Assembly (NCBI RefSeq): GCF_002760665.1
Contig: NZ_PDOB01000006.1
Location: 94,909 to 158,908, forward strand
DNA: 64,000 bases
DNA from: Massilia psychrophila
GTDB lineage: Bacteria > Pseudomonadota > Gammaproteobacteria > Burkholderiales > Burkholderiaceae_D
Reading direction: 5' to 3'
Shown: piece after piece, positions 29,162 to 41,004 of the stretch
Layout of the letters: every line of letters begins with the position of its first letter
Numbering within the stretch: the stretch's first letter is position 1
The notes under the pieces: generated by a model
Told to the model about the DNA's origin: nothing
Seen by the model: the letters and a program-made list of their open reading frames with translations, nothing else
Database searches by the model: none
Made by a program: the position numbers and the translations under genes

Positions 29162-30331
29162 ATGACGACTCTCACCAACTTGCTGGACTTCGATCCCGCG
29201 CAACTCGTCGCTTACTGCGCCGGCTTGGGTGAGAAGCCGTTCCGCGCCAAGCAGCTGCAGCGCTGGATCCACCAATTCGGCGCCGCCGACTTCGACAGCA
29301 TGACGGACCTCGCCAAATCGCTGCGCGACAAGCTCAAAACGCGCGCCGAGATCCGCTCACCAAGCGTCATCAGCGACAATACATCGACGGACGGTACCCG
29401 CAAGTGGCTGGTTGACGTCGGCAACGGCAACGCCGTCGAAACCGTGTTCATCCCGGAAGAAAATCGTGGCACGTTGTGTATTTCGACGCAAGCTGGCTGC
29501 GCCGTCAATTGCCGCTTCTGTTCGACCGGCAAGCAGGGCTTCAACCGCAACCTCACCGTTTCCGAAATCATCGGCCAGCTGTGGATGGCCGAATTCGAGC
29601 TGCGCCGCACCAAGGGGATCGAACCCGGCCCGAAAGGCGAGCGCCAGATCACCAACGTGGTAATGATGGGCATGGGCGAGCCGCTGCTCAATTTCGAGCC
29701 GACCGTCACCGCCCTCAAGCTGATGCTCGACGACAACGCCTACGGCTTGTCGCGCCGCCGCGTCACCCTGTCGACCTCGGGCGTGGTGCCGATGATGGAC
29801 AAACTGTCGCAGGAAGTGCCGGTGGCGCTGGCCGTGTCGCTGCATGCGTCGAACGATGCGCTGCGCGACGGTCTGGTGCCGCTGAATAAAAAGTACCCGT
29901 TGCGCGATTTGATGGCCGCCTGCAAGCGCTACCTCGCATTTGCTCCACGCGACTTCATCACGTTCGAATACTGCATGCTCGACGGCGTCAACGATACCGA
30001 CGAACACGCGCGCGAACTGCTGGCGCTGGTGAACGACCCGGTGCTCGGCGTGTCGTGCAAGTTCAACCTGATTCCTTTCAATCCCTTTCCCGAGTCCGGC
30101 CTGCTGCGCTCGAAAAACCCCCGCATCAAGGGGTTTGCCCAGGTGCTGATGGACGGCGGCCTGGTCACCACCATCCGCAAGACGCGCGGCGACGACATCG
30201 ATGCTGCCTGTGGCCAGCTGGCCGGCGAAGTGCAGGACCGCACCCGGGTGCAGGAGCGGATGGAAAAGATGGACGAATATAAGAAGAAATTCGGCGCCAA
30301 CTTCGGCCGCATCGTGGAGATCGCTTCTTGA
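29162..30331 (+). CDS. rlmN: dual-specificity 23S rRNA/tRNA adenine-C2 methyltransferase
   Basis: A 389-residue radical-SAM methyltransferase that makes m2A2503 in 23S rRNA and m2A37 in tRNAs. The [4Fe-4S] cysteines are Cys113, Cys117 and Cys120 ([17 protein letters not shown]). [12 protein letters not shown] binds SAM. The methyl-carrying Cys lies near residue 350 in [12 protein letters not shown]. The length is normal. The last codon overlaps the TTG start of the pilF-like gene (TTGA), so translation is coupled. Confidence 0.96.
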   Translation: MTTLTNLLDFDPAQLVAYCAGLGEKPFRAKQLQRWIHQFGAADFDSMTDLAKSLRDKLKTRAEIRSPSVISDNTSTDGTRKWLVDVGNGNAVETVFIPEENRGTLCISTQAGCAVNCRFCSTGKQGFNRNLTVSEIIGQLWMAEFELRRTKGIEPGPKGERQITNVVMMGMGEPLLNFEPTVTALKLMLDDNAYGLSRRRVTLSTSGVVPMMDKLSQEVPVALAVSLHASNDALRDGLVPLNKKYPLRDLMAACKRYLAFAPRDFITFEYCMLDGVNDTDEHARELLALVNDPVLGVSCKFNLIPFNPFPESGLLRSKNPRIKGFAQVLMDGGLVTTIRKTRGDDIDAACGQLAGEVQDRTRVQERMEKMDEYKKKFGANFGRIVEIAS

Positions 30332-31152
30332 GCGCCGGCCGGGCAGGGCGTTTTGCCGCGCGGCTCGCGCCGTGCTTATTTGTGTTGGCGCTGGCCGGTT
30401 GCGCCGCGGTCGGCAAGGGTAGTGCTGCCAGCGCCGGTGGCGAACTGAAAACCGCCTCCGACCAGACGCCGGCCGAAAAGCGCGCCGGCATCCGGCTGCA
30501 GCTGGCGGTCGGCTATTTCCAGGACGGCAAGCTGGAAGTGGCGCTCGACGAAGTCAAGCAAGCCATCGCCATCAATCCGGACCTCGCCGATGCGTACGGC
30601 GTGCGGGCGCTGATCTATTCGCAAATGGGCGAAACGCGGCTGGCCGATGAAAACTATGTGCGCGCGTTGAAACTGGCGCCGCGCAATCCGGAACTGGCCA
30701 ACAACTACGGCTCCTTCCTGTGCCAGAACGGCCGCGGCGCCCAGGGCATCGATTACTTCGACAGCGCGCTGAAGAACCCGACCTACCAGTCGCCCGTGAA
30801 GGCGTACCTGAACGCCGGCTCGTGCAGCCTGAAAATGAAGAACCTCGACGCCGCCGAGCGCTACCTGCTCGACGCCTTGCGCTACGAGCCCGATCATCCG
30901 GCTACCAACGCCAACTTGGCGCGGGTCTACCATGAACGGCGCAACTACCAGCGCGCCGGGTTTTTTATCAGCCGCGTCAAAGCCGCTGCCAAGCTTGACA
31001 ACCTGCCGGCCGACGTGTTGTGGCTGGCGATGCGGATCGATCGCAAGCTCGGCGACAAGGCCTCCGAGGCCAGCCTGGCGACCTTGCTGCGCCGGCATCA
31101 CCCGGGTTCGCCCGAGTATGCCGCCTTCCAACGCGGTGCATTTGATGAATGA
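30328..31152 (+). CDS. pilF: type IV pilus biogenesis lipoprotein PilF/PilW
   Basis: A 274-residue outer-membrane lipoprotein (lipobox LAGC, Cys25) built of TPR repeats (about 55-245; e.g. [19 protein letters not shown] and [20 protein letters not shown]). PilF is the pilotin that brings the PilQ secretin to the outer membrane for type IV pili. The TTG start overlaps the rlmN stop. The rlmN-pilF-rodZ-ispG-hisS order is conserved in many beta- and gammaproteobacteria, which supports the call over a generic TPR lipoprotein. Confidence 0.9.
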   Translation: MSAGRAGRFAARLAPCLFVLALAGCAAVGKGSAASAGGELKTASDQTPAEKRAGIRLQLAVGYFQDGKLEVALDEVKQAIAINPDLADAYGVRALIYSQMGETRLADENYVRALKLAPRNPELANNYGSFLCQNGRGAQGIDYFDSALKNPTYQSPVKAYLNAGSCSLKMKNLDAAERYLLDALRYEPDHPATNANLARVYHERRNYQRAGFFISRVKAAAKLDNLPADVLWLAMRIDRKLGDKASEASLATLLRRHHPGSPEYAAFQRGAFDE

Positions 31153-31165
31153 AACAGGATCGACA

Positions 31166-32047
31166 ATGAGTTCAGAGTGGGCACAACAGCCGGCACATCC
31201 CGATAATAACGGCGTGCCGGGCAGGACCTTGGCAGCGCAGCGCGAGGCGACGGGCTGGACCGTCGAACAGGTGGCCGACCAGCTCAAGCTGGCGGTGCGC
31301 CAGGTCGTCGCGCTCGAGGCGGGCGACTATGCGTCGCTGCCGGGGCCGGCCGTGGTGCGCGGTTTCGTGCGCGCCTACGCCAAGATCGTCAAGCTCGATC
31401 CGATCCCGCTGGTGGCCCTGATCGCGCTCGACGCCCCAGGCCCGACCGACGCCACCGGCACCACGCTGCGGCGCGACAAGCCGGCCTCGTTCTCGGAAGT
31501 GCGCTTTCCCAGTTACGGCAAGCGCGCCTCGCTGCCCTTGGTGCCGATCATTGCCGCGCTGGTAGTGGCTGGCGCCGCCGCTGCCGCCTGGCACTTCAAC
31601 CTGATTCCCCATGGCCTGGTGCACGGCACCGAGACCGCTGCCGTGCTGCAGCCGAATGTGACGGTTGCGGCGCTGACCGCCGGCGCGTCCGCCGCCCCGG
31701 CGGTCGAAGTGGGCACGCTGCAAAACCAGGCGGTGCCGCTCATTTCGGTGCCGCCGCCAAGTGTCACCGCTGCCGGCGTGGTGCCTGCGTTGCCAGCCGC
31801 TGCCGCCGGCGCCAACGCGCTGGTGATCGTCGTGCGCGAAGATTCCTGGATCGCCCTCAATCGCGCCTCGGGCGCTCCGCTCATTTCGCGCCTGGTCAAG
31901 GCCGGCACCACCGAAGCGTTCGACGTCACCGAGCCGGTCACGCTGGTGGTGGGGAAACCTGGCGCCGTCAGCGCCACCTTGCGCGGCAACCCGGTGGTAC
32001 TGCCGCCGACCGCCGGCAGCGCGGTTTCGCGCATCAACCTCAAGTAG
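31166..32047 (+). CDS. RodZ-like cytoskeletal helix-turn-helix membrane protein
   Basis: A 293-residue protein. The N-terminal helix-turn-helix of the HTH_25/RodZ type is at about 20-85 ([19 protein letters not shown], then [11 protein letters not shown]). A single transmembrane helix lies at 122-142. A Val/Ala/Pro-rich periplasmic linker leads to a C-terminal DUF4115-type domain ([17 protein letters not shown] to the end). RodZ links MreB to the cell wall machinery and sets rod shape. The start at 31166 has AGGATCG upstream; ATG 31145 overlaps pilF and is second choice. Gene order before ispG is the family norm. Confidence 0.88.
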   Translation: MSSEWAQQPAHPDNNGVPGRTLAAQREATGWTVEQVADQLKLAVRQVVALEAGDYASLPGPAVVRGFVRAYAKIVKLDPIPLVALIALDAPGPTDATGTTLRRDKPASFSEVRFPSYGKRASLPLVPIIAALVVAGAAAAAWHFNLIPHGLVHGTETAAVLQPNVTVAALTAGASAAPAVEVGTLQNQAVPLISVPPPSVTAAGVVPALPAAAAGANALVIVVREDSWIALNRASGAPLISRLVKAGTTEAFDVTEPVTLVVGKPGAVSATLRGNPVVLPPTAGSAVSRINLK

Positions 32048-32060
32048 CCGATTGCCGTTT

Positions 32061-33320
<1,260 letters not shown>

Positions 33321-33371
33321 ATGACTGAAACTAAGACGCCTGAAAAAATCGTCGGTGTCGCCGGGGTCTAG
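33321..33371 (+). pseudogene. 17-codon remnant resembling the hisS start
   Basis: An ATG directly after the ispG stop opens a 16-residue frame, MTETKTPEKIVGVAGV, ending in TAG. It closely resembles the N-terminus of the real hisS product 157 nt downstream ([16 protein letters not shown]). It looks like a leftover of an earlier hisS 5' end after duplication or partial replacement, or less likely a functional leader peptide. No His-codon run is present, so it is not a classic attenuator leader. Confidence 0.6.
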
Positions 33372-33477
33372 AGCGGCATGCCGCTCGCCGGCGCAACGCT
33401 GCCGGCTCGCAGGCCGGGATTTCCTGGCGACATTCTGAAATTACAGAACAACAGAAAACATTGAAGCGAATAGAGAG

Positions 33478-34836
33478 ATGTCCGAGAACAAAAAAGCTGA
33501 GAAAATCGTCGCCGTTAAAGGAATGAACGACATTTTGCCGGCCGAAGCGCCGCTGTGGGAACTGCTCGAAAACACCACCGAGTCGATCCTGAAAAGTTAT
33601 GGTTACCAGAAAATCGTCACCCCGATCCTGGAAGAAACCGGGCTGTTCGCGCGCGCCATCGGCGCCGTCACCGACATTGTCGAAAAGGAAATGTACTCGT
33701 TCACCGACTCGATGAACGGCGACTTGCTGACCTTGCGTCCCGAAGGCACCGCCGGCACCGTACGCGCCGTGCTCGAGCACAACCTGGCCTACGACGGTCC
33801 GAAACGGCTGTGGTACAAGGGCCCGATGTTCCGCCACGAGCGTCCGCAGCGCGGCCGCTACCGCCAGTTCTTCCAGTTCGGCGCCGAAGCGATTGGTTTC
33901 ACCGGGCCCGACATCGACTGCGAGCTGATCATGATGTGCCGGCGGCTGTGGGATGACCTGGGGCTGGAAAACATCCGCCTCGAACTGAACTCGATCGGCG
34001 ACGCCGGCGAGCGCCTGCGCCACCGCGCCGACCTGATCGCCTACTTCGAAGCGAACATCGACACGCTCGACGCCGAAGCCACGCGCCGGCTGCACACCAA
34101 CCCGCTGCGCATCCTCGACACCAAGAACCCGGCGATGCAAGAACTGGTCAATGGTGCGCCGAAGCTGCTGGCCTACCTCGAAGGCGAATCGCTGGCGCAT
34201 TTCGAAGGCGTCAAGAAAATCCTCGACCATAACAACGTGCCGTACACCGTCAACACCCGCCTGGTGCGCGGCATCGACTACTACAACCGCACCGTGTTCG
34301 AATTCATCACCGACGAACTGGGCGCGCAAGGCACGGTCTGTGCCGGTGGGCGTTACGATCCGCTGATCGAAATGTTCGGCGGCAAACCAACCCCGGCGGT
34401 CGGTTTCGCGATGGGCATGGAACGCCTGGTCGAGCTGATGAAGTCAAGCGGCGAAATCGCCGCGCCCTCCCAATGCGACGTCTACATGGTGCACCAGGGC
34501 GAAGCGGCGCAGATGCAGGCGTTCGTGCTGGCCGAGAGAATTCGCGATGCCGGGCTCGATGTTGTGCTACATTGCGCGGCTGCGAGCGGCCCCGGCAGCT
34601 TCAAGACGCAGATGAAGAAGGCCGACGCCAGCGGCGCGGCGTTCGCCGTGATCCTGGGCGACGACGAACTCGCCAACCACGTGGCGGCGGTCAAGGCCAT
34701 GCGCGGGGGCAGCAAAACCGGCGCCGATGCAGCACAGCAGCAGGCCACGGTGCCGTTCGACGACGTAGTCGACTACCTGGTCGACCAGATCGTCGGCGGC
34801 GACCATGACCATGACCACGTGCATTATCATCATTAA
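33478..34836 (+). CDS. hisS: histidyl-tRNA synthetase
   Basis: A 452-residue class II aminoacyl-tRNA synthetase. Motif 1 lies around [13 protein letters not shown]. Motif 2 is [19 protein letters not shown]. The histidine-specific motifs are [15 protein letters not shown] and [13 protein letters not shown]. Motif 3 is [10 protein letters not shown]. The anticodon-binding domain runs from about 345. It ends in a histidine/aspartate-rich tail ([13 protein letters not shown]) that could bind metal. The start at 33478 is preceded by GAATAGAGAG. A second, short hisS-like start lies upstream at 33321. Confidence 0.96.
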   Translation: MSENKKAEKIVAVKGMNDILPAEAPLWELLENTTESILKSYGYQKIVTPILEETGLFARAIGAVTDIVEKEMYSFTDSMNGDLLTLRPEGTAGTVRAVLEHNLAYDGPKRLWYKGPMFRHERPQRGRYRQFFQFGAEAIGFTGPDIDCELIMMCRRLWDDLGLENIRLELNSIGDAGERLRHRADLIAYFEANIDTLDAEATRRLHTNPLRILDTKNPAMQELVNGAPKLLAYLEGESLAHFEGVKKILDHNNVPYTVNTRLVRGIDYYNRTVFEFITDELGAQGTVCAGGRYDPLIEMFGGKPTPAVGFAMGMERLVELMKSSGEIAAPSQCDVYMVHQGEAAQMQAFVLAERIRDAGLDVVLHCAAASGPGSFKTQMKKADASGAAFAVILGDDELANHVAAVKAMRGGSKTGADAAQQQATVPFDDVVDYLVDQIVGGDHDHDHVHYHH

Positions 34837-34887
34837 GCGCTGCCGCGGCAGCACCGAAGTTCTCCATTAACTACATCACGGCAAACC

Positions 34888-35544
34888 ATGGCATACGATC
34901 TCGAAGAACAAGAACAACTGGCCGATCTGAAGGCTTTCTGGAACAAGTACGGCAACCTGTTGACCTGGGTGCTGATCGTCGTACTCGGCTCCTACGCTGC
35001 GTGGAATTTCTGGAATTACCACCAGCGCAACCAGGCAGCGGACGCGTCGGTGCTGTACGAAGAGTTGCAGAAGTCGCTGGCCGACAAGGACAACGTCAAG
35101 GTGCAGCGCATCGCCGCCGACGTTGAATCCAAGTTCGGCTCAACGGCCTACGGCGCGATGGCGGCGCTGGCGGCGGCCAAGGGCGCGTTCGACGCCAATG
35201 ACCTGAAAACGGCCAAGGTCCAGCTGCAATGGGCCATCGACCATGGCACCGACGAGTACAAGTCGATCGCCAAGCTGCGCCTGGCCGGCGTGCTGCTCGA
35301 CGAAAAAGCTTATGATGACGGCCTCAAGCTGTTGGCGACCAACTTCCTGCCGCAGTTCGCCGGCGCGGTTGCCGACCGCAAGGGCGACATTTTCGTGGCG
35401 CAGAACAAGCTGGCCGAAGCGCGTACTGCCTACCAGGCAGCGCTGACGGCAATGGACAGCAAAAACCCGGGCCGCAAGCTCGTCGAGCTCAAGCTCGAGT
35501 CGATCGGCGGCACAGTGGCGCAGCCGCCGAAAGCGGCGGCCTGA
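34888..35544 (+). CDS. YfgM-like TPR membrane protein
   Basis: A 218-residue protein with a short cytoplasmic N-terminus (LEEQEQLADLKAFWNKYG), one transmembrane helix at about 23-42 and periplasmic TPR-like repeats (about 50-205). This is the layout of YfgM, an ancillary subunit of the SecYEG translocon that works with PpiD. The gene lies between hisS and bamB, exactly where yfgM is found in E. coli and in betaproteobacteria. Confidence 0.9.
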   Translation: MAYDLEEQEQLADLKAFWNKYGNLLTWVLIVVLGSYAAWNFWNYHQRNQAADASVLYEELQKSLADKDNVKVQRIAADVESKFGSTAYGAMAALAAAKGAFDANDLKTAKVQLQWAIDHGTDEYKSIAKLRLAGVLLDEKAYDDGLKLLATNFLPQFAGAVADRKGDIFVAQNKLAEARTAYQAALTAMDSKNPGRKLVELKLESIGGTVAQPPKAAA

Positions 35545-35597
35545 CTGGTCGGCGTTTTAAAAAATAAAGACCCTCCACAAGTCCAAGAACAAGGTTA

Positions 35598-36758
35598 ATG
35601 TCTATGCGTATTACCCAGAAACTGGTTGGCGTCGGCATGCTGGCACTGATGGCCGGCTGCTCGACGCTCAATTCGATCAACCCGTTCGCCTCGAAGTCGA
35701 AGGGCAACGTGCCGGCCCCGCTGGTCGAGCTGAAGGCTGCGATGGCAGTGCGTACGGCGTGGAAGTTCGATATCGGCAAGGCCCAGGATTTCGTGTTTTC
35801 GCCGGCGCTGGCCGGTACTTCGGTGCTGGTGGCCAGCGGCGACGGCAGCATCGCGCGGGTCGACGCCGCCAGCGGCAAGCAGATCTGGCGCATCAAGGCG
35901 GATAAACTGCTGTCGGCCGGCGTCGGCACCGATGGCACCATGCTGGCGGTCGGCGCCGTCAAGGGCGGGGTGATGACGTTCGACATGGACGGCAAGCCGC
36001 TGTGGAGCGCCCAGGTATCGAGCGAAGTGCTGTCCGCGCCGGTGGTGGGGCAGGGCTTTGTCGTGGTGCGCTCGATCGACAACCGCATCGTCGGTTTCGA
36101 TGCAAAAACGGGCGAGAAGAAATGGACCGTACAGCGGCCGTCGCCGCCGTTGACCTTGCGGAACGCGCCTGGCATGGTGATCGCCGGCAAGGACGTCATC
36201 GTCGCCCAGCCGGGCGGCAAACTGTTGGCGCTGATCCTTGCCACCGGCGCGCCGCGCTGGGAAGTGGCGGTCGGCCAATCGCGCGGCGCGACCGAACTGG
36301 AGCGCGTCACCGACATCGGCGGCACGCCTGTCGTCATCGAGGGCGACGTTTGTGCTGTATCCTATCAGGGTCGGGCTGGTTGTTTCGACCTGCTCACCGG
36401 CACCGCTCGCTGGACCAAGGAAGTTTCGTCCGACGTCGGCGTCGCCGTTGATCAGCGCTTTGTCTTCGCCGCCGACGACAAAGGTGCCATCACGGCGTTC
36501 AACCGCGAAAGCGGCGCCAGCGCCTGGAAGAACGACAAGCTTGGCTACCGTCGTCTGTCGACGCCGGTCTCGTACGGCCGCGCGGTAGCGGTTGGCGATT
36601 ACCAGGGCTTCATCCATTTCCTGTCACGGGAAGATGGCGCCTTTTTAGCACGAGCAGCAACCGATGGAAGCGCCGTCATGGCCACGCCGCTGGTCGCTGG
36701 TTCGAATCTTATTTTTCAAACACAATCTGGGACTGTGACCGCAATCGCGGTCGAATAA
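35598..36758 (+). CDS. bamB: outer membrane protein assembly factor BamB
   Basis: A 386-residue lipoprotein (lipobox MAGC, Cys21) folding as an eight-bladed PQQ-type beta-propeller. Repeated blades such as [20 protein letters not shown] and [20 protein letters not shown] are visible. It is part of the BAM complex that inserts beta-barrel proteins into the outer membrane. Start ATG at 35598 follows AAGGTTA. It lies 53 nt after the yfgM-like gene and 4 nt before der, as in related genomes. Confidence 0.95.
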   Translation: MSMRITQKLVGVGMLALMAGCSTLNSINPFASKSKGNVPAPLVELKAAMAVRTAWKFDIGKAQDFVFSPALAGTSVLVASGDGSIARVDAASGKQIWRIKADKLLSAGVGTDGTMLAVGAVKGGVMTFDMDGKPLWSAQVSSEVLSAPVVGQGFVVVRSIDNRIVGFDAKTGEKKWTVQRPSPPLTLRNAPGMVIAGKDVIVAQPGGKLLALILATGAPRWEVAVGQSRGATELERVTDIGGTPVVIEGDVCAVSYQGRAGCFDLLTGTARWTKEVSSDVGVAVDQRFVFAADDKGAITAFNRESGASAWKNDKLGYRRLSTPVSYGRAVAVGDYQGFIHFLSREDGAFLARAATDGSAVMATPLVAGSNLIFQTQSGTVTAIAVE

Positions 36759-36762
36759 CACC

Positions 36763-38106
36763 ATGAAGCCGGTAATAGCATTAGTTGGTCGCCCCAACGT
36801 CGGGAAATCGACCTTATTCAATCGCCTCACCCGCTCGCGCGATGCGCTAGTGGCCGACCTGCCTGGCCTGACGCGTGATCGCCACTACGGCGAGGGGCGC
36901 GTCGGCGAACGCCCGTTCCTTGTCATCGACACCGGCGGCTTCGAGCCGATCGCCAAGGAAGGCATCATGCACCAGATGGCGCTGCAGACCAGGCAGGCCG
37001 TTGCCGAAGCCGACGTCGTCATCTTCATCGTCGACGGTCGCCAGGGCATGACGCCGCACGACAAGACCATCACCGACTTCCTGCGCAAGTCCGGCCGCAA
37101 GGTCATGCTGGTGGTGAACAAGGGCGAGGGCATGAAGTACAGCGCCGTCGTCGCCGATTTCTATGAACTCGGCATGGGCGACCCGTACGTGATTTCCGCC
37201 GCCCATGGCGACGGCGTCTCCGACCTGGTCGAGGAAGCGCTCAACGAAGCGTTCGCTTCGCGGCCCGCCGACGCCGAAGAGCTCGCGCCGGCCGAGCGCG
37301 GCGTCAAGATCGCCATCGTCGGCCGTCCGAACGTCGGCAAGTCGACCCTGGTCAATACCCTGATCGGTGAAGAACGCGTAATCGCGTTCGACATGCCGGG
37401 CACCACGCGCGACTCGATCGAGGTACCGTTCGAGCGCGACGGCAAGAACTACACGCTGATCGACACCGCCGGCATCCGCCGCCGCGGCAAGGTGTTTGAG
37501 GCAATCGAGAAATTTTCGGTCGTCAAGACGCTGCAATCGATCTCGGAAGCGAACGTCGTCGTGCTGCTGCTCGACGCCCAGCAGGACATCTCCGAGCAGG
37601 ACGCCCACATCGCCGGCTTCATCCTCGAAACCGGGCGCGCGCTGGTAGTGGCCGTCAACAAGTGGGATGGCCTGCGCACCGACGAGCGCGACGAAATCAA
37701 GATCGACATCGACCGCAAGCTGGACTTCCTGTCGTTTGCCAAGACCCATTTCATCTCGGCGCTGAAGAACACCGGCATTGGCCCACTGCTGAAATCGGTC
37801 GACGCCGCCTATGCCGCCGCCACCGCCGACCTGTCGACGCCGCGCCTGACGCGCGCGCTGATCGAGGCGGTCGAAAAGCAGGAGCCGCGCCGCAAAGGCT
37901 CGATCCGGCCGAAGTTGCGCTATGCCCACCAGGGCGGGCAGAATCCGCCGATCATCGTCATCCACGGCAACGCCCTCGACTCGGTCGGCGAGCCGTACAA
38001 ACGCTACCTGGAAAAGCACTTCCGCGATACGTTCAACCTGGTCGGCACGCCGCTGCGCATTGAGTTGCGTGTGGGTAAGAACCCCTTTGCCAGGACGCCG
38101 AAATAA
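36763..38106 (+). CDS. der: ribosome-associated GTPase Der (EngA)
   Basis: A 447-residue protein with two tandem GTPase domains and a C-terminal KH-like domain, needed for 50S subunit assembly. The first P-loop GRPNVGKST is at 9-17 with DTGGFEP as its G3 region. The second P-loop GRPNVGKST is near 187-195 with [14 protein letters not shown] provides the second G4 motif. The C-terminus ([17 protein letters not shown]) is the KH-like domain. It follows bamB by 4 nt. Confidence 0.97.
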   Translation: MKPVIALVGRPNVGKSTLFNRLTRSRDALVADLPGLTRDRHYGEGRVGERPFLVIDTGGFEPIAKEGIMHQMALQTRQAVAEADVVIFIVDGRQGMTPHDKTITDFLRKSGRKVMLVVNKGEGMKYSAVVADFYELGMGDPYVISAAHGDGVSDLVEEALNEAFASRPADAEELAPAERGVKIAIVGRPNVGKSTLVNTLIGEERVIAFDMPGTTRDSIEVPFERDGKNYTLIDTAGIRRRGKVFEAIEKFSVVKTLQSISEANVVVLLLDAQQDISEQDAHIAGFILETGRALVVAVNKWDGLRTDERDEIKIDIDRKLDFLSFAKTHFISALKNTGIGPLLKSVDAAYAAATADLSTPRLTRALIEAVEKQEPRRKGSIRPKLRYAHQGGQNPPIIVIHGNALDSVGEPYKRYLEKHFRDTFNLVGTPLRIELRVGKNPFARTPK

Positions 38107-38249
38107 TTACGTGCGGACGACTGGGAGCGGGAAAACAGGTTACAGTAGCATGTCGACATCTTTGCTTTTCGGAGAAAGATCAGTTTGGCACTTGAATTCC
38201 TGCGAGTCGCCTCCAATTCTTAAACTACAACAATACATACGGAGCTGTT

Positions 38250-38486
38250 ATGAGCAACAAAGGGCAACTGTTACAAGACCCATTCCTCAATGCCTTGCGC
38301 AAGGAGCATGTTCCGGTCTCGATTTACCTGGTTAACGGCATCAAGCTGCAGGGCCATATCGAGTCCTTCGACCAATACGTTGTCCTGCTGCGTAACACGG
38401 TTACCCAAATGGTCTACAAACACGCTATTTCGACGGTCGTGCCGGCACGCGCCGTCAATCTCAACCTTGAGCCTGAAGCTGAGTAA
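38250..38486 (+). CDS. hfq: RNA chaperone Hfq
   Basis: A 78-residue Sm-like protein that pairs small RNAs with mRNAs. The Sm1 motif is [20 protein letters not shown] and Sm2 ends [12 protein letters not shown], with the His-Lys region (YKH) of the proximal RNA-binding site. Starts at 38250 after ACGGAGCTGTT. The 143-nt upstream gap after der probably holds its promoter. The order der-hfq-hflX is conserved in Burkholderiales. Confidence 0.98.
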   Translation: MSNKGQLLQDPFLNALRKEHVPVSIYLVNGIKLQGHIESFDQYVVLLRNTVTQMVYKHAISTVVPARAVNLNLEPEAE

Positions 38487-38522
38487 GGCCATGGGCATGG
38501 CCGCCACTGCCCGGACAAAAAC

Positions 38523-39728
38523 ATGCGCGCAGCACTAGTCGGCGTCGACTTCGGCGCAGGCGACTTCGCCGCCAGCGTGGAAGAGCTGTCTTTGCTCGCC
38601 CAGTCGGCTGGCGCGGAACCGATCACGACCATTACGGCGAAGCGTTCCAGCCCCGACGCCGCTTATTTTGTCGGCAGCGGCAAGGCCGACGAAATCGGCC
38701 AGGCATGCCTGGCCGAGAACATCGAAATCGTCATCTTCAACCATGCGCTGTCGCCGGCGCAGCAGCGCAACCTCGAAAAACGCCTCGATGTGCGCGTGCT
38801 CGACCGTACCAGCCTGATCCTCGACATCTTCGCCCAGCGCGCCAAGAGCCATGAAGGCAAGCTGCAGGTCGAACTGGCGCAGTTGCAGCATTTGGCCACG
38901 CGCCTGATCCGCGGCTGGACCCACTTGGAACGCCAAAAAGGTGGTATCGGCCTGCGCGGTCCGGGCGAAACCCAGCTCGAGACCGACCGCCGGCTGATCG
39001 GCGACCGCGTCAAGGCCCTGCGCGTGCGCCTGGCCAAGCTGCGCAAGCAGCACGAGACCCAGCGCCGTTCGCGCGGGCGCAGCCAGACTTTCTCGGTTTC
39101 GCTGGTCGGCTACACCAACGCCGGCAAGTCGACCCTGTTCAACGCCCTCACCAAGGCCGGCGTGTACGTCGCCGACCAGTTGTTCGCCACCCTCGACACC
39201 ACCTCGCGCCGCCTGTACCTGGGCGCGGAAGTGGGCAACGTGGTGGTGTCCGACACGGTCGGCTTCGTGCGCGAACTGCCGCACCAGCTGGTGGCGGCGT
39301 TTCGCGCCACGCTCGAAGAAACCATCCACGCCGACCTGCTGCTGCACGTCGTCGACGGCGCCAGCCCGGTGCGGATGGAGCAAATCGAGCAGGTCAACTT
39401 GGTGCTCAAGGAAATCGGCGCCGACCATATTCCGCAAATTTTAGTGTGGAACAAGATCGACGCCGCTGGCCTGGAGCCGGCGACCGAGCGCGACGAAGCC
39501 GATAAAATCAGCCGCGTTTTCATCAGCGCCCGAAGCGGCGAAGGTCTCGACCTGCTGCGCGAGGCGATTGTGGAAGCTGCCAGGGCCGCACCCGGTCTGA
39601 GTCACCTTTTCGATCAGCAGGACGACGAAGTGCAGGACGATGGCAGCGAAGAATTTGCGCTTGATGCCGACGCCGAGAGTGGCCCTGCCGATAGCATTTC
39701 AACCAACAATAACGTCGGACCAACATAG
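38523..39728 (+). CDS. hflX: GTPase HflX
   Basis: A 401-residue ribosome-splitting GTPase active in heat stress. The N-terminal domain contains the nucleotide-binding region of HflX (RSSPDAAYFVGSGKADEIG, then LSPAQQRNLEKRL). The glycine-rich segment KGGIGLRGPGETQLETDRR precedes the G domain. The P-loop is GYTNAGKST, DTVGFVRELPHQL is G3 and NKID is G4. It lies 36 nt after hfq and one nt before hflK. Confidence 0.96.
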   Translation: MRAALVGVDFGAGDFAASVEELSLLAQSAGAEPITTITAKRSSPDAAYFVGSGKADEIGQACLAENIEIVIFNHALSPAQQRNLEKRLDVRVLDRTSLILDIFAQRAKSHEGKLQVELAQLQHLATRLIRGWTHLERQKGGIGLRGPGETQLETDRRLIGDRVKALRVRLAKLRKQHETQRRSRGRSQTFSVSLVGYTNAGKSTLFNALTKAGVYVADQLFATLDTTSRRLYLGAEVGNVVVSDTVGFVRELPHQLVAAFRATLEETIHADLLLHVVDGASPVRMEQIEQVNLVLKEIGADHIPQILVWNKIDAAGLEPATERDEADKISRVFISARSGEGLDLLREAIVEAARAAPGLSHLFDQQDDEVQDDGSEEFALDADAESGPADSISTNNNVGPT

Positions 39729-39729
39729 C

Positions 39730-41004
39730 ATGCTCGTTTCCCTCCTCAGGCGCCTCGGCGTCAAATTGTCGCTCAACGATCCTCGTTGGGGCCATCGCCC
39801 AGAAGGCGACAACAAACAACAAGAAAGCAAAAGGCCGGGAGAAGGTCCGCCCGACCTCGACCAGATGTGGCGCGATTTCAACCTGCGTTTGAACCGCCTG
39901 TTCGGCAAGAACACTGGCGGCGAACCCGGTGGCGGCGGCTACCGGCCCGACATGAAAGGCGCCGGCATCACCGCCGGCGTCATCGGCGCGATCGTCCTTT
40001 TCATCTGGCTCGCCAGCGGCGCGTTCATCGTGCAGGAAGGCCAGGTCGGCGTCGTCACCACCTTCGGCAAGCTCAGCCATACCACCGGTGCCGGTTTCAA
40101 CTTGCGCTGGCCGACGCCGTTCCAGGCTCACGAGATCGTCAACGTGTCGCAGGTGCGCACCGCCGAAGTCGGTTACCGCGGCTCCGTGCGCTCGAAAAAT
40201 ACCAAGGAATCGCTGATGTTGACCGATGACGAGAACATCATCGACATCCAGTTCGCCGTGCAATACACGCTGAAGGATCCGGTCGCCTGGATCTTCAACA
40301 ACCGCCGCGATAACGACGACGACACCGTGCGCCAGATCGCTGAAACAGCGGTGCGCGAAGTGGTCGGCAAGAGCAAGATGGATTTCGTGCTGTATGAAGG
40401 CCGCGAGAAGGTCGCGCTCGACACGCACAAGCTGATGCAACAGATCGCTGACCGCTACAAGCTCGGCGCGCAAATCACCAACGTGACGATGCAAAGCGTG
40501 CAGCCGCCAGAGCAGGTGCAAAGTGCGTTCGACGACGCCGTCAAGGCTGGCCAGGACCGCGCGCGCGCGCGCAGCGAAGGCGAAGCCTATGCCAACACCG
40601 TCATCCCGAGCTCGCGCGGCAGTGCGATCCGCCTGACCCAGGAGGCCCAAGCGTACCGCGCGCAAGTCACCGAGAGCGCCACCGGTAACGCCGCACGCTT
40701 CTCGCAGGTGCTAGCCGAGTACCAGAAGGCGCCGGGCGTGACGCGCGATCGCATGTACCTCGATACCATGCAGCAGATCTTCAGCAGCGCCACCAAGGTG
40801 ATGATCGACGCCAAGTCGGGCAGCAACCTGCTGTACCTGCCGCTCGACAAGCTGATCGCGCAAACCGCCGCCAGCGACGCCGCCATCGGCGCCAAACCCG
40901 GCCCGGTGCAAGCGCCGGCCACGCCGCCACAGGAAATCATGCAGACAGTTGAACAGTCGCGTCCGCGCGAGAATCGTACTTCGCGCGATCGGGAGAGCCG
41001 CTAA
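39730..41004 (+). CDS. hflK: FtsH protease activity modulator HflK
   Basis: A 424-residue SPFH/prohibitin-family membrane protein that assembles with HflC around FtsH and controls degradation of membrane proteins. A Gly-rich cytoplasmic N-terminus (about 20-75) precedes one transmembrane helix (about 78-97, ITAGVIGAIVLFIWL). The SPFH domain (QEGQVGVVTTFGKL) follows, then a helical Ala/Arg/Glu region. The start at 39730 overlaps the TAG of hflX; its stop TAA overlaps the hflC ATG by one base. Confidence 0.95.
   Translation: MLVSLLRRLGVKLSLNDPRWGHRPEGDNKQQESKRPGEGPPDLDQMWRDFNLRLNRLFGKNTGGEPGGGGYRPDMKGAGITAGVIGAIVLFIWLASGAFIVQEGQVGVVTTFGKLSHTTGAGFNLRWPTPFQAHEIVNVSQVRTAEVGYRGSVRSKNTKESLMLTDDENIIDIQFAVQYTLKDPVAWIFNNRRDNDDDTVRQIAETAVREVVGKSKMDFVLYEGREKVALDTHKLMQQIADRYKLGAQITNVTMQSVQPPEQVQSAFDDAVKAGQDRARARSEGEAYANTVIPSSRGSAIRLTQEAQAYRAQVTESATGNAARFSQVLAEYQKAPGVTRDRMYLDTMQQIFSSATKVMIDAKSGSNLLYLPLDKLIAQTAASDAAIGAKPGPVQAPATPPQEIMQTVEQSRPRENRTSRDRESR

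Noticed and set aside
33321..33371. Classical histidine attenuator leader before hisS
   Set aside because: The mini-ORF contains no histidine codons and no terminator/antiterminator pair with a T-run follows it.
38185..38210. Possible sigma-54 promoter (TTGGCAC...CTGC) upstream of hfq
   Set aside because: The distance between the GG and GC elements is 13 rather than the required 10 nucleotides.
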